The notes under the pieces: generated by a model
Told to the model about the DNA's origin: nothing
What the model saw: only the letters and a program-made list of their open reading frames with translations
Databases searched by the model: none
Made by a program: the position numbers and the translations under genes
Assembly: GCA_016871115.1 (NCBI GenBank)
Contig: VFZP01000016.1
Location: forward strand, 1-34,031
Length of the DNA stretch: 34,031 nucleotides
Reading direction: 5' to 3'
DNA from: Acidobacteriota bacterium
GTDB taxonomy: Bacteria; Acidobacteriota; Terriglobia; Bryobacterales; Bryobacteraceae
In this document: positions 1-9,867 of the stretch, piece by piece
How positions within the stretch are numbered: position 1 is the stretch's first letter
How the letters are laid out: each line of letters opens with the position of its first letter

Positions 1-1369
1 CCTCTGTCAACTCCGCTACGCCCGCCGCCACCGACGGCGCGTGGCAAATCGCATGGAGCAGTTGAAACCCCGACGCCGTCAGTTCCAGCGGTCCCAGCCA
101 CGCGTCACCCTTGGGCAGTATCGTCGTCGACCGCCCAGGCAACTTCGGCGCAAACGGCTCGTCCTGCGCAAACAACGCCGTGCATCCCGGCGTCAGGCGC
201 AAGCACATGTTCGCCACATCCTCGGCTGGCGTGCGCTGCACGCGCATCGCGCGATCCAGGTCAGACCGGTGCATCGTCTCCCAACGCGGCCCGGGCACCA
301 CAACAGTACGCACCGTACGCCCATCGCCGCCCGCCACCATCACCACCGCCTGGCAAATCCCCACGATGCCCTGCGCCTTGAGGTGCTCATGCAAATGCTG
401 CGCGGCTTCTTCAAGACCAGCGCCCCCATCAAGCACACGCGCGTAGTTCGTCGCAAACGCGCGCGCATCGCCATTCTTCTCCTGCACCGTCACCAGCACG
501 TCGCCCGCGGGAATGGCGGCGCGCACGCACTGTTCCAGAGGCATATCGTCAAGCGGGTAATCGCTCAGAAAGATCGCGCGGCCGCCGGGTGTCAAATGCT
601 CCGGCACTGCCGCCAGCAACCGCAGCGCGGTCTCATCGCCCCGCGCGCCGCCGTGTAGATACACAATCTCGCGGTCCGGTTCCGTGCTCGGGCAGAACGG
701 CGGCTGGCACACGATCAGACCGAACCGCACCGCGCCGACCGGCGCAAAGTCCGCGCCCTCAGCCAACTCCACATTTGTAATTCCGTTCACCGCGGCGTTG
801 AAGCGCGACAACGCGAGCGCACGCGAATTGATGTCGGTGGCGACAACCCGTTCTGCCGCCGACGCGGTGGACAGCGCCAGAATGCCGCAGCCGCAGCCGA
901 CATCGAGAGCCGCGCCAATCCGCACCTGCGGATAACTGGCGCGCGCCAGAATACAAGAGGTACCGCCCGCGCCCATCACCGCATCCGGGTGGCTGTCGAG
1001 TGCGTCGCTGAACAGGTAGAGATCGTTGAGAATCTCAAGCTTGAACGCGCACGTCCACCGGCCCGCGGCCTCCTGCACCGCCTTTGCCGCCGTCAACGTA
1101 TCGCACAGATCCGCGCCCAACAACGCCAGCAACTCCGCCGGCGTGAGCGGGCCGCCTGCCATAAAAAACCGCGCCGCGAGCGCCGCCGGCTCTTCCGACT
1201 CGCGCGCCGCCCACGCGAGCGCCACGCGGCGCATGTGCGGGGCCAGCAGCGGATGAAACTCGGTCAGCGTCGATAGGTATTCGTTGTGGAACCCAATCGC
1301 CCGCGGCCGCGCGGAGAGTCGGGCGAGCCGTTCCGGCGGCGGGCTAGCGAGGCGATCGATACCGGGCAA
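1..1369 (-). CDS. class I SAM-dependent methyltransferase (partial, runs off window start)
   Basis: Manual reverse-strand translation gives a continuous frame from a TTG at 1369 to base 1, containing ALDVGCGCGILALS (SAM motif I) and LIVCQPPFC (motif IV-like). Not in the ORF track because of the alternative start and the window edge. The plus-strand ORFs here are antisense. Confidence 0.75.
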   Translation of the reverse strand, partial: MPGIDRLASPPPERLARLSARPRAIGFHNEYLSTLTEFHPLLAPHMRRVALAWAARESEEPAALAARFFMAGGPLTPAELLALLGADLCDTLTAAKAVQEAAGRWTCAFKLEILNDLYLFSDALDSHPDAVMGAGGTSCILARASYPQVRIGAALDVGCGCGILALSTASAAERVVATDINSRALALSRFNAAVNGITNVELAEGADFAPVGAVRFGLIVCQPPFCPSTEPDREIVYLHGGARGDETALRLLAAVPEHLTPGGRAIFLSDYPLDDMPLEQCVRAAIPAGDVLVTVQEKNGDARAFATNYARVLDGGAGLEEAAQHLHEHLKAQGIVGICQAVVMVAGGDGRTVRTVVVPGPRWETMHRSDLDRAMRVQRTPAEDVANMCLRLTPGCTALFAQDEPFAPKLPGRSTTILPKGDAWLGPLELTASGFQLLHAICHAPSVAAGVAELTE

Positions 1370-2240
1370 GTGCGTTGCCCGAGGGCACCGCACCCACTAT
1401 CCCGCGCGCGACGAGGCCGAGCTTTTCCAGCGTCGACAATCGAATGCGCTCGCCCAGTACTTCGTAGCGGTGCGCCGCGATCCGCGTGAGCAGCCGCGAG
1501 TAGATCTCAATCAGCGCCCACAGCGACGCCCCGCACGACGGGTCTACGAGTTCGATCAGCGGCCGCGACTCATCGTAGTAACCCCGCGCCCGCGCGCCGT
1601 AATCCTCCAGCAGCGCCCGCAACGCCGGCGTCAACGCCGCTCCGCCGAAGTCCGTCTCGCTCACGCCATGCCGCGCGCGATCCTCGGCCGGAAAGTAGAT
1701 CCGCCCCAACCGGTAGTCCTCTCCCGCATCGCGCAGAATGTTGGTGAGCTGAAACGCAATCCCGCACTTCTCCGCCAGTTCCAACGCGTGTTCCCCGCCC
1801 CGGTAGCCGAAGATGTGCATCACGCACAGCCCCGCCAGGGACGCCACTTGATAACAATAGCGGTAGAGTTCATCGAACGCCGCAAAGCGCGTGCGCACCA
1901 AGTCCGAACTCACGCCGTCGATCATGTCGTGCAAATACTGGTGCGGAATCCGGTAACGCCGCACCGTATCCACGAACGCCGGCCACCGCGGCCCGTCAAC
2001 GCCACGCCCGTCTAGCGCCGCCGTCATCTCCGCGCGCCACGCTTCGAGCGCCTCGGCCTTCGCGCCCGGCTCATCGCTCAAATCGTCGCAGTGCCGCATG
2101 AACGCATAGATCGCGCACAACGAATCGCGCCGGGCGTGGTCCAGCAGCACAAATGCGTAGTAGAAGTTCTTCGCCCGCACCCGCGTCACCGCGCGGACGT
2201 GCGCGTACGACTCTGCTAAGCCGCGGCTGCCCATGCCCAC
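1344..2240 (-). CDS. hpnD: presqualene diphosphate synthase HpnD
   Basis: 298 aa squalene/phytoene synthase family; KNFYYAFVLLDHARRDSLCAIYAFMRHCDDLSDEPG; adjacent to hpnC. Confidence 0.9.
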   Translation of the reverse strand: MGMGSRGLAESYAHVRAVTRVRAKNFYYAFVLLDHARRDSLCAIYAFMRHCDDLSDEPGAKAEALEAWRAEMTAALDGRGVDGPRWPAFVDTVRRYRIPHQYLHDMIDGVSSDLVRTRFAAFDELYRYCYQVASLAGLCVMHIFGYRGGEHALELAEKCGIAFQLTNILRDAGEDYRLGRIYFPAEDRARHGVSETDFGGAALTPALRALLEDYGARARGYYDESRPLIELVDPSCGASLWALIEIYSRLLTRIAAHRYEVLGERIRLSTLEKLGLVARGIVGAVPSGNALARYRSPR

Positions 2241-3133
2241 CGCACTAATGACCCGATCAGCAGCGCCACCCGCTCCACCTTGCCGGTGCGCGGCCGCGTC
2301 GACAACACGTCATAGTCCTGCGCCGCCACTTTGTCCAGAATCTTGAGGCCGCCACGATTGAACAGCTCCAGATCGAGCGCCAGCCGCCGGTCCACCGTGC
2401 GCGCCAGCGGCAATCCCACGGCGAACAGCTCACGCGTGCCCGCCACCAGTTCCGCCATCGCCGCGCGAAAACCCGGCGTCGAGCGCCGCGCCAACACATC
2501 CGCTTCGCTCGCACCATGCTTGCGCAGCACACCGAGCGGAATGTAGATGCGGTCCTTGCCGAGGTCCACCGAAACATCCTGCCAGAAGTTCGCCAGTTGC
2601 AGCCCGGTGCACGTCGCATCGGACATGCGCTGCCGCTCTGCATCCCGATACCCGCCCAGATACAGCACCAGCCGCCCGACCGGATTCGCCGAGTAGCGGC
2701 AATAGCCGTACACGTCATCGAGCGTCTCATAGCGCGTGACGGTTTGGTCGTGCACAAACGCGCGGATCAGGTCGAAGAAGGGCTCAGACGGCAGTTCGTG
2801 GCGCATAACGGTGTCGCGCAGCGCCACGAATACCGGATGCGCCGCCTCGCGCGATTCATACAAACGCGCCGTCTCCCCACGCCACCACTCCAGCAACCGC
2901 AGGCTCTCCTGCGTGTCGCCGATCTCATCGCCCAGATCGTCCGCCCAACGACAGAACGAATAGACGTTATAGAAATCCTGGTGCAGATGTTTGGGCAACA
3001 GAAAGCTGACCACATGAAAATTCTCGTAATGATGCGTCGCCAGCCACCGCGTATAGGCAATCGACTCGTGCGGCGTCCACACGCCGCCCATCGCCGCCCG
3101 GTCCGCCACAAAGTCTTTCGGCTGGAGAAACAC
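2216..3133 (-). CDS. hpnC: hydroxysqualene synthase HpnC
   Basis: 305 aa squalene/phytoene synthase family; HHYENFHVVSFLLPKHLHQDFYNVYSFCRWADDLGDE; overlaps the hpnD start. Confidence 0.9.
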   Translation of the reverse strand: MFLQPKDFVADRAAMGGVWTPHESIAYTRWLATHHYENFHVVSFLLPKHLHQDFYNVYSFCRWADDLGDEIGDTQESLRLLEWWRGETARLYESREAAHPVFVALRDTVMRHELPSEPFFDLIRAFVHDQTVTRYETLDDVYGYCRYSANPVGRLVLYLGGYRDAERQRMSDATCTGLQLANFWQDVSVDLGKDRIYIPLGVLRKHGASEADVLARRSTPGFRAAMAELVAGTRELFAVGLPLARTVDRRLALDLELFNRGGLKILDKVAAQDYDVLSTRPRTGKVERVALLIGSLVRWAWAAAA

Positions 3134-3134
3134 C

Positions 3135-4172
3135 TTACGGGATGATAGCGGTTTTCAGATGCCCGTTGTGGCTCATCAGGTGGCGCATCACTTCGAGGAG
3201 GTTCTCGAGCGGCTCCACGCGATTCACGAAATCCTTCGCCGTGATCTCGCCGCGGCTCACCGAATCGAGCGCCGCCTTCACGTGCCGGGGTGTGAAGTGG
3301 AAGCTGGCCTTGCACGTGATTTCCGAATAGTGCAGCAGTTGCGTATCGAGACTCACCACGGTGTTCGACGGGCAACCGCCGAAGAAGTTCACCGTGCCCC
3401 CGCGCCGCACCATCCGCACCGCCTGTTCCCAGATCTCCGGCACGCCAACGGCTTCAATCGCGACGTCAACGCCGTGCCCGCCCGTGAGGCGCCGCACTTC
3501 GCTCACAATGTCGTTGCCGTCGCTCACCAGCACGTCGTCCGCGCCCAACCGCGCCGCGCGGTCCGCCTGCGCCTTGCGGCGGCCAATCGCAATCACGCGC
3601 GCGCCGCGCACTTTGGCCAGGCGCACAAACATCATGCCGATCGGCCCGAGGCCGATCACGGCAATCGTATCGTCCGGGCGCAGATTGGTTTCCTCCAGCC
3701 CGCGCATCACGCACGCCAGCGGCTCAGAAAGCGCGGCGTCCTGATAGCTCACGTGCTCGGGAATGACGTAAGTGTTCTTCTCCACGATGCGCGCTGGCAA
3801 CCGCACGTATTCGGCGTAGGCCCCGTTGTTGAACAACAGGTCCTCGCACAAATTCTCGTTGTTCTTCCGGCAATAAAAACAGTCGCCGCACGGCGCTGAA
3901 TTCGCCGCTACAACACGCTGCCCGACGCGAAAATTCGTCACCGCCGACCCCACCGCCACCACGTCGCCCGCCAACTCATGGCCGAACAACGCAGGCGGCA
4001 CGATCATGCGGGCATGATAGCCGCGCCGAAAGACCTTCACGTCGGTACCGCACGTTAGCGCGGCCTTGACGCGCACCAGAATGTCACCGGGTTCAATGGA
4101 GGGTACTGCAACAGGCTCAACCTTAAGGTCCTCCTTGCCGTATAGTACCGCCGCCATCATTTTTTGTGTCAC
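3135..4172 (-). CDS. zinc-dependent medium-chain alcohol dehydrogenase (MDR)
   Basis: 345 aa; CGTD, GHELAGDV, structural-zinc lobe CGDCFYCRKNNENLC, Rossmann VIGLGPIG. Confidence 0.9.
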   Translation of the reverse strand: MTQKMMAAVLYGKEDLKVEPVAVPSIEPGDILVRVKAALTCGTDVKVFRRGYHARMIVPPALFGHELAGDVVAVGSAVTNFRVGQRVVAANSAPCGDCFYCRKNNENLCEDLLFNNGAYAEYVRLPARIVEKNTYVIPEHVSYQDAALSEPLACVMRGLEETNLRPDDTIAVIGLGPIGMMFVRLAKVRGARVIAIGRRKAQADRAARLGADDVLVSDGNDIVSEVRRLTGGHGVDVAIEAVGVPEIWEQAVRMVRRGGTVNFFGGCPSNTVVSLDTQLLHYSEITCKASFHFTPRHVKAALDSVSRGEITAKDFVNRVEPLENLLEVMRHLMSHNGHLKTAIIP

Positions 4173-5227
4173 TAGAGCAACCTCTGTGGCTGAACTATTA
4201 TTTTCAAAGATTTAGCATCCGGATGCAACGCGAGTGCAACACCACGCTCAAATTCGTCGAGAGGAATCCGATCCGAGATCAGTTCCTCCACGCGCAAATC
4301 ACCACTGAAGACCAAGCGGGCAGACTCCTTCTGTAGGTCAACCGAGGCGCTGTAGGACCCCAGCAGCACCCGCTCACCCAAACAGATGTCGGCACCAGAC
4401 AACTCGATACGCTCTTTATCGGAGGTTTGGGCGAATAGCAGAATACGCGCCCCTGGCCGCGACGACCGGACCGCCTCTTCTACCAACCCGCGTGCCGATA
4501 CCGCCGAGACCACGAGGTCCACGCCGCGTCCGCCCGTCAATTCTTTTGCCAGTTGAGCTACGTTCACGTCGCGCGGGTCCCACGCCTCGGCCGCACCCAT
4601 GGAAACCGACAACTCGCGGCGATGCGGGATGGTATCCGTGGCAATCACGCGGCGCCCGCGCAGCGCCAGCATTCGCGTGAAGATCAATCCGATCGGCCCC
4701 TGCCCCTGCACCAGCACGGTATCGCCCGCGCGAGGCTCGATCAGTTCCACACCCTTCAGAATTGTGTTCACCGGCTCCACGAAGCAAGCCTGGTCATAGC
4801 TGACGCCGTCCGGGATCTTCTCCACGCCGCGCCGCACAATCCAGTCCATGACGCGCACATATTGCGCAAAGCCGCCACCGGCCGGTTCAAAGCCCGCCGT
4901 GATGCCCACCTTCTTATAAACGGGGCACTGGGCGTACAATTTCCGTTCGCAGAAGAAACAATGGAGGCACGGGATGTGATGGAAGGCCACCACACGGTCG
5001 CCCACGCGAAAGTTCTCCACGCCTTCGCCCACGGCCGCCACTTCGCCCGCCGTTTCGTGCCCATACACGCGCGGCCCGGGCAGCAGGTTGTACTCGATCT
5101 TTTTGAGGTCCGTGTGGCAGATGCCGCAGCTTTCCACGCGAATCAGGATTTCACCCGCACCCACGGCCGGCACCGGGATGGAGTCCACCTGCACGCGGCT
5201 GTCGCCCACGTAAACCGCCGCGCGCAT
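4172..5227 (-). CDS. zinc-dependent medium-chain alcohol dehydrogenase (MDR), second copy
   Basis: The ORF extends to 5419, but MRAAVYVGDSRVQVDSIPV at 5227 is the natural MDR N-terminus, 8 nt after the hpnG stop. CGICHTD, GHETAGEV, CLHCFFCERKLYAQC, VQGQGPIG. Confidence 0.88.
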   Translation of the reverse strand: MRAAVYVGDSRVQVDSIPVPAVGAGEILIRVESCGICHTDLKKIEYNLLPGPRVYGHETAGEVAAVGEGVENFRVGDRVVAFHHIPCLHCFFCERKLYAQCPVYKKVGITAGFEPAGGGFAQYVRVMDWIVRRGVEKIPDGVSYDQACFVEPVNTILKGVELIEPRAGDTVLVQGQGPIGLIFTRMLALRGRRVIATDTIPHRRELSVSMGAAEAWDPRDVNVAQLAKELTGGRGVDLVVSAVSARGLVEEAVRSSRPGARILLFAQTSDKERIELSGADICLGERVLLGSYSASVDLQKESARLVFSGDLRVEELISDRIPLDEFERGVALALHPDAKSLKIIVQPQRLL

Positions 5228-5234
5228 GGCCGCA

Positions 5235-5927
5235 CTAGAAGGGGTGAGTGACAAGGTAGTCCCCCAATCTGGCCGTCGCCGTGCGCGCGTGGCCGCCCAG
5301 CCGCACCAGTTGCGGCAAAGCCTTGCCGGGCGAACGCAACGCCGCCCGCAGAATCGGCCCCGTGCGGAAGCGCCCGTCGGCTCCGCGCGCCGCATTGAAG
5401 TCCACGGCCATGTCTTCATGAGCCGTATCGCTCACCACGCGGATGCAATGGAACGGCACACCCAAACGCGCAGCCTCTACCGCGACGCCCGCCGCTTCCA
5501 TCTCCACCACCGAGGCACCGGTAGTCTCATGCAGATACTGTTTCTCGCGCGCAGTTTGAATCACCCGGTCGCCGCTCAAGCATGTCGCGCCAAACTCATC
5601 GGCGGTCAGATACCGCTCGTTTGAATCGGCGTCCAGCACGCGATTGCACACCACAATGTCGGCAATGCGCAACGCCGGGTCCAACGCGCCACAATAGCCA
5701 GTGCTCACCACACGGCTCGGCATCTCTGCCGCAAACGCACACACCGCCGCGGAGGCAAGGCGCGGACCGGGCCCGTTGGCCGCCGCAATCCAGCGCCGCC
5801 GGCCATGCTCGCCGGCTTCGGCGTAGGCCACCGCGCGCGTGCCAGACAAACGCCGCCGGCCCGCCAGTTGGGCGGCCAGCGCGGTCAGTTCGCGAGTCTC
5901 AGCGGCGATCACCAATATCGTCTCCAC
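5235..5927 (-). CDS. hpnG: HpnG-like phosphorylase/nucleosidase (adenosylhopane purine removal)
   Basis: 230 aa nucleoside phosphorylase fold (ASVVEMEAAGVAVEAARLGVPFHCIRVVSD) within a hopanoid operon. Confidence 0.82.
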   Translation of the reverse strand: METILVIAAETRELTALAAQLAGRRRLSGTRAVAYAEAGEHGRRRWIAAANGPGPRLASAAVCAFAAEMPSRVVSTGYCGALDPALRIADIVVCNRVLDADSNERYLTADEFGATCLSGDRVIQTAREKQYLHETTGASVVEMEAAGVAVEAARLGVPFHCIRVVSDTAHEDMAVDFNAARGADGRFRTGPILRAALRSPGKALPQLVRLGGHARTATARLGDYLVTHPF

Positions 5928-5934
5928 GGCATTG

Positions 5935-6918
5935 TCAGTTGTTGCAGTACCCGCGCGCGCGGAACCAATCCACGGCGCGGCGCAGCGCTCCTTCCACCGG
6001 CGCGGCGGAGAATCCCAGTTCCTTCACGGCCTTCACCGGCGTCACAAACATTTTCTTGCGCGCCATGCGGACTCCATCCAGCGGCGCGCGCGGTTCCCAT
6101 CCAGTGAGATGCGCCAGCGCTGTACTGGCAACGCCCGCCGCATACGCCACCACATACGGAATCTGATGTTTCGGCGCAGGCACGCCGCTGAGCTCAGCCA
6201 GCTTTTGAAAGATCTGCGCCAGCGTCAGGTTCTCGCTGCCTAAGATGTAGCGTTCCCCCGGCGTGCCGTGCTCACACGCCAGCAAATGCCCGCGCGCGGT
6301 GTCGCGGACGTCCACCAAATTCAGCCCGGTGTCCACATACGCCGGCATGTTGCCCTTCAGAAAATCGAGAATGATGCGGCCCGTGGGGGTGGGCTTCACG
6401 TCGTGATCTCCCACCGGCGCGGTCGGATTCACGATAATCACCGGAAACCCTTCGCGCGCAAACCGCAGCGCTTCCTGCTCGGCCAGAAACTTTGAGCGCT
6501 TATAAGCGCCCGCCATCTCATAAAGGCCCACCGGCGTACTCTCATCGCCCACGCCGTGATCGGGAATGCCGATGCAACCCACCGTGGACGTGTAGACAAA
6601 CCTCTCGATGCCGGCCACCCGCGATACATTCAGCAGATTGCGCGTGCCCTCTATGTTCGACTCATACAACTCAGCCGGATCTTTCGACCACAACCGGTAA
6701 TCCGCCGCCACGTGATACACCACCCCGCACCCTTCCACCGCGCGCTTCAGCGACGCGGCATCGCGCAAATCGCCCAGCACAATCTCCACGCCGTCGAGGT
6801 CTTTCACGCGCTTGGCATCGCGCGCCAGCACGCGCACGCCCGCGCCTTGATCGAGCAGGTGACGCGCCACGTGCCAGCCGATGAACCCCGTTGCCCCGGT
6901 GATGAGAGTCGGTTTCAA
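5935..6918 (-). CDS. hpnA: hopanoid-associated sugar epimerase HpnA
   Basis: 327 aa extended SDR: TLITGATGFIGWHVARHLLDQG, YHVAADYRLWSKDP, YKRSKFLAE; immediately downstream of shc. Confidence 0.9.
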   Translation of the reverse strand: MKPTLITGATGFIGWHVARHLLDQGAGVRVLARDAKRVKDLDGVEIVLGDLRDAASLKRAVEGCGVVYHVAADYRLWSKDPAELYESNIEGTRNLLNVSRVAGIERFVYTSTVGCIGIPDHGVGDESTPVGLYEMAGAYKRSKFLAEQEALRFAREGFPVIIVNPTAPVGDHDVKPTPTGRIILDFLKGNMPAYVDTGLNLVDVRDTARGHLLACEHGTPGERYILGSENLTLAQIFQKLAELSGVPAPKHQIPYVVAYAAGVASTALAHLTGWEPRAPLDGVRMARKKMFVTPVKAVKELGFSAAPVEGALRRAVDWFRARGYCNN

Positions 6919-6927
6919 GTGGTGTGC

Positions 6928-8865
6928 CTAGGCCGCCTGTTCCCGCGTCTTCAAGAAGCCTGCCAGGGCCATCAACGGAAACGAATCCCGGTACATGTGA
7001 TAGGTGAGATAAAACACCTTGGGGAAGCCCGTGCCCGTGGCCAGGTCCTCGTGCCAGCACCCGTCCGGCCGCTGCGTGTTCACCAGATACTCCACGCCAT
7101 TGTGCAGGCTTTCCGAGGTTGTATCGCCACTAGCAATCAACCCCAGCACCGCCCACGCCGTTTGCGATGCCGTGCTGTGAGCCGCCACAAAGCTGCCCTT
7201 GTCATAGCTGGCGCAACTCTCGCCCCAACCACCGTCCGCATTCTGGACAGACCGCAACCACTCGCCCGCGCGCAACACGTGCGCCTCGCGGTCATCCTCG
7301 CCCGCCGCGCGCAATCCGCGCAGCGCCAGGAACGTTCCGTAAATGTAGGCCACGCCCCAGCGCCCGAACCAACTGCCGTCCGCTTCCTGGTTGCGCCGCA
7401 GGAACTCCACGCCTTTGCGGATCGCGGGCAACGCCGGATTCACGCCGCACTCGCACAACGCCTCCACCACGCGGCCCGTGATGTCCGGGCAGCTTGGATC
7501 GAGCATTGCGTTGTGGTCAGCAAACGGCACGGCGTTCAGAAAGCTCCAATTGTTGTCCACGTCAAACGCGGCCCAGCCGCCGTCAGAACCCTGCATCGCC
7601 AGCAGCCACTGCACGGCGCGATCCATGCACGCGCGCTGCCGCTCCATATGCAATGACCGCGCATGCTTCAACCCCAGCAGCACTTGCGCCGTGTCATCGA
7701 TGTCCGGGTAGAACTCGTTGGCAAACTCGAAGTACCAACCCGAAGGCTCGACGCCCGGCCGCTTGACTGACCAGTCGCCCTTCTGCCGCACTTCCTTCGT
7801 CAGCAGCCAATCGGCCGCGCGATGCATGCCCTTCGATTGATCGAAGCCGGCTTCGCCCAGCGCATACGCCACAATGCCCGTATCCCACACCGGCGAAAAA
7901 CAAGGCTGGAAGAAAAAGTGATGCCCGTCGTCTTTGATCAACGCCTCAAATTGCCGCCGAGCCTCCACGGCCTCGGGATGTTCGGGCGGATAGCCCAGCA
8001 CATCGAGCGCCATCATGAGGTACATCATCGGCGGGTAAATTGCGGCCAATCCATCGGAGTGCTTGGTGCGTTCCAGAATCCAATTCTCAGCCGCCTTGAT
8101 CGCCTTCTGTCGAACTGCCTTCACCGGCAGGCGCTCCACGGCTTTGCTCGACCAGAACTTGAACGCGCGGTCGAGCGACAAAAACAGCGTGCGCCAGCTA
8201 AACAGCCCGTCGCCGTTGGTGAACTCCAGCGGCACGCCCGGCGTGATCAACTCGTCCAGGTTGAAGCCGGCCGGCGCCGGTTTGGGCGCGTGGGCCTGCA
8301 CAATTGCCAGCGGAATCACAATCGCGCGCGTCCACGAGGACATCTCGTAGATCACATCGCGCATCAGCATAATCTCCACGGGCACCACGGGCGCATGCTC
8401 GCGCGGATACAGATCGAACAGCGAGAGATTGATCTTGACGTAGCTGTTGGCCGCCTGCAAGCCGCCCAACGCCAGCACACATTCGCGCAACCGCCGCATC
8501 CGCGCGTCGTCCGGCGAAAGTCCGCCCAGCTTGAGCGCGAAATACGACTTCACACTCGCACTGATCTCGCTCGGCCCATGCGGATAAATATTGAAGCCGC
8601 CGTCAGGCAACTGGCGCGCCAGAATCGCTTCGAGCGCGCGACGGATCCGGCCTGGGTGGAGCGGGTTCCATACGCCGTTCACCGGCGGATGCATCCACAG
8701 CTCCAGCAAAAGATAATCGGCTTCGAGCGTCGTATCGGCGGTCAGATCCCCCCACCAGTACCCGTCCGGATGCTGGCGGTCGAGCAAGGACTGCGCCGAA
8801 CGCTCCATCGCTCGCGCGCTGGCAATTTCCAGCGCGCTATCGGCTAGTTCACAACTGGATCTCAT
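6928..8865 (-). CDS. shc: squalene-hopene cyclase
   Basis: 645 aa; DIDDTAQVL (DXDD catalytic motif) and multiple QW motifs (GSDGGWAAF, EADGSWFGRWG, NADGGWGES, RPDGCW). Confidence 0.97.
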   Translation of the reverse strand: MRSSCELADSALEIASARAMERSAQSLLDRQHPDGYWWGDLTADTTLEADYLLLELWMHPPVNGVWNPLHPGRIRRALEAILARQLPDGGFNIYPHGPSEISASVKSYFALKLGGLSPDDARMRRLRECVLALGGLQAANSYVKINLSLFDLYPREHAPVVPVEIMLMRDVIYEMSSWTRAIVIPLAIVQAHAPKPAPAGFNLDELITPGVPLEFTNGDGLFSWRTLFLSLDRAFKFWSSKAVERLPVKAVRQKAIKAAENWILERTKHSDGLAAIYPPMMYLMMALDVLGYPPEHPEAVEARRQFEALIKDDGHHFFFQPCFSPVWDTGIVAYALGEAGFDQSKGMHRAADWLLTKEVRQKGDWSVKRPGVEPSGWYFEFANEFYPDIDDTAQVLLGLKHARSLHMERQRACMDRAVQWLLAMQGSDGGWAAFDVDNNWSFLNAVPFADHNAMLDPSCPDITGRVVEALCECGVNPALPAIRKGVEFLRRNQEADGSWFGRWGVAYIYGTFLALRGLRAAGEDDREAHVLRAGEWLRSVQNADGGWGESCASYDKGSFVAAHSTASQTAWAVLGLIASGDTTSESLHNGVEYLVNTQRPDGCWHEDLATGTGFPKVFYLTYHMYRDSFPLMALAGFLKTREQAA

Positions 8866-9854
8866 AGGGCAATTTGCGTAAGCTGAGCAGCCTTTTGCAG
8901 TTCAGACGGCAACGAGAATCGCACGCCTTCCTGTTTGATCTCCATTTCCTCTACCTGGCCAAAGCCAAACGCCGCCAGGGACTCCACCAAATCCTGTACC
9001 AGATGCTCGGGCGCCGAAGCTCCGGCCGTCACCACCACCGTCTCAACGTTTTGCATCCACTCCGGCCGAACGTCACGGAAGTCGTCCACCAGATAGGCCG
9101 GCGTACCGGCATTCTCGCAAACCTCCACCATGCGCCGCGAGTTGGAGCTGTTTTGCGAACCCACCACCAGCAACAACTGACAAACTTCGGCCACCGCTTT
9201 CACCGCCAATTGGCGATTCTCAGTGGCGTAGCAGATGTCCTGCGCTGGGGGAGGTGAGATCTTCGGAAAGCGCTTCTGCAGGATCGCAATGATCCCGGAA
9301 GTCTCTTCAATACTCAGCGTGGTTTGGGTCAGGTAACAGACCTTGTCCGGGTTCGGCACGTGCACGGTAGCTGCCTCAGCCTCATCGGAAACCACGATGG
9401 TGTGCTCGGGCGCTTCACCGCTGGTGCCTACCACTTCGTCATGCTCGCGGTGGCCGATCAGCAGAATCGTGTAGCCCTGCTTGGCAAACCGCAGCGCCTC
9501 CAAGTGCACCTTCGTCACCAGCGGGCAGGTGGCATCGATTACCTGCAATCCGCGCTCCTTGGCCTCGCTGCGCACCGCCGGCGAAACTCCATGCGCGCTG
9601 AAGATCACCCGGCCGCCCGCAGGCACTTCTGAGAGCTCTTCCACAAAGACCGTGCCCATCAAACGTAGCTCTTCCACCACGTGACGGTTGTGCACAATTT
9701 CTTTGCGCACATAAATCGGCGGGGGATAAATCTGGAGAGCGATCTTGACCACGTCGATAGCGCGCACCACACCTGCGCAGAAACCACGCGGCGTCAATAA
9801 GATCACGAGCTTTCCAGTCACCCCGTTACTGGTAGCGGGCAACGGCGAATTCAT
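8862..9854 (-). CDS. ispH: 4-hydroxy-3-methylbut-2-enyl diphosphate reductase (IspH/LytB)
   Basis: 330 aa; PRGFCAGVVRAIDVV, FSAHGVSPAV, DATCPLVTKVH, TQTTLS. Confidence 0.97.
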   Translation of the reverse strand: MNSPLPATSNGVTGKLVILLTPRGFCAGVVRAIDVVKIALQIYPPPIYVRKEIVHNRHVVEELRLMGTVFVEELSEVPAGGRVIFSAHGVSPAVRSEAKERGLQVIDATCPLVTKVHLEALRFAKQGYTILLIGHREHDEVVGTSGEAPEHTIVVSDEAEAATVHVPNPDKVCYLTQTTLSIEETSGIIAILQKRFPKISPPPAQDICYATENRQLAVKAVAEVCQLLLVVGSQNSSNSRRMVEVCENAGTPAYLVDDFRDVRPEWMQNVETVVVTAGASAPEHLVQDLVESLAAFGFGQVEEMEIKQEGVRFSLPSELQKAAQLTQIAL

Positions 9855-9867
9855 ATCAGGAACAGCT

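Noticed and set aside
41-2015. Plus-strand ORFs 41..658, 989..1276, 1284..2015
   Set aside because: Arg/Pro/His-rich antisense frames of the minus-strand methyltransferase and hpnD.
7822-8847. 341-aa plus-strand ORF antisense to shc
   Set aside because: Shadow ORF; the minus strand encodes an unambiguous squalene-hopene cyclase.
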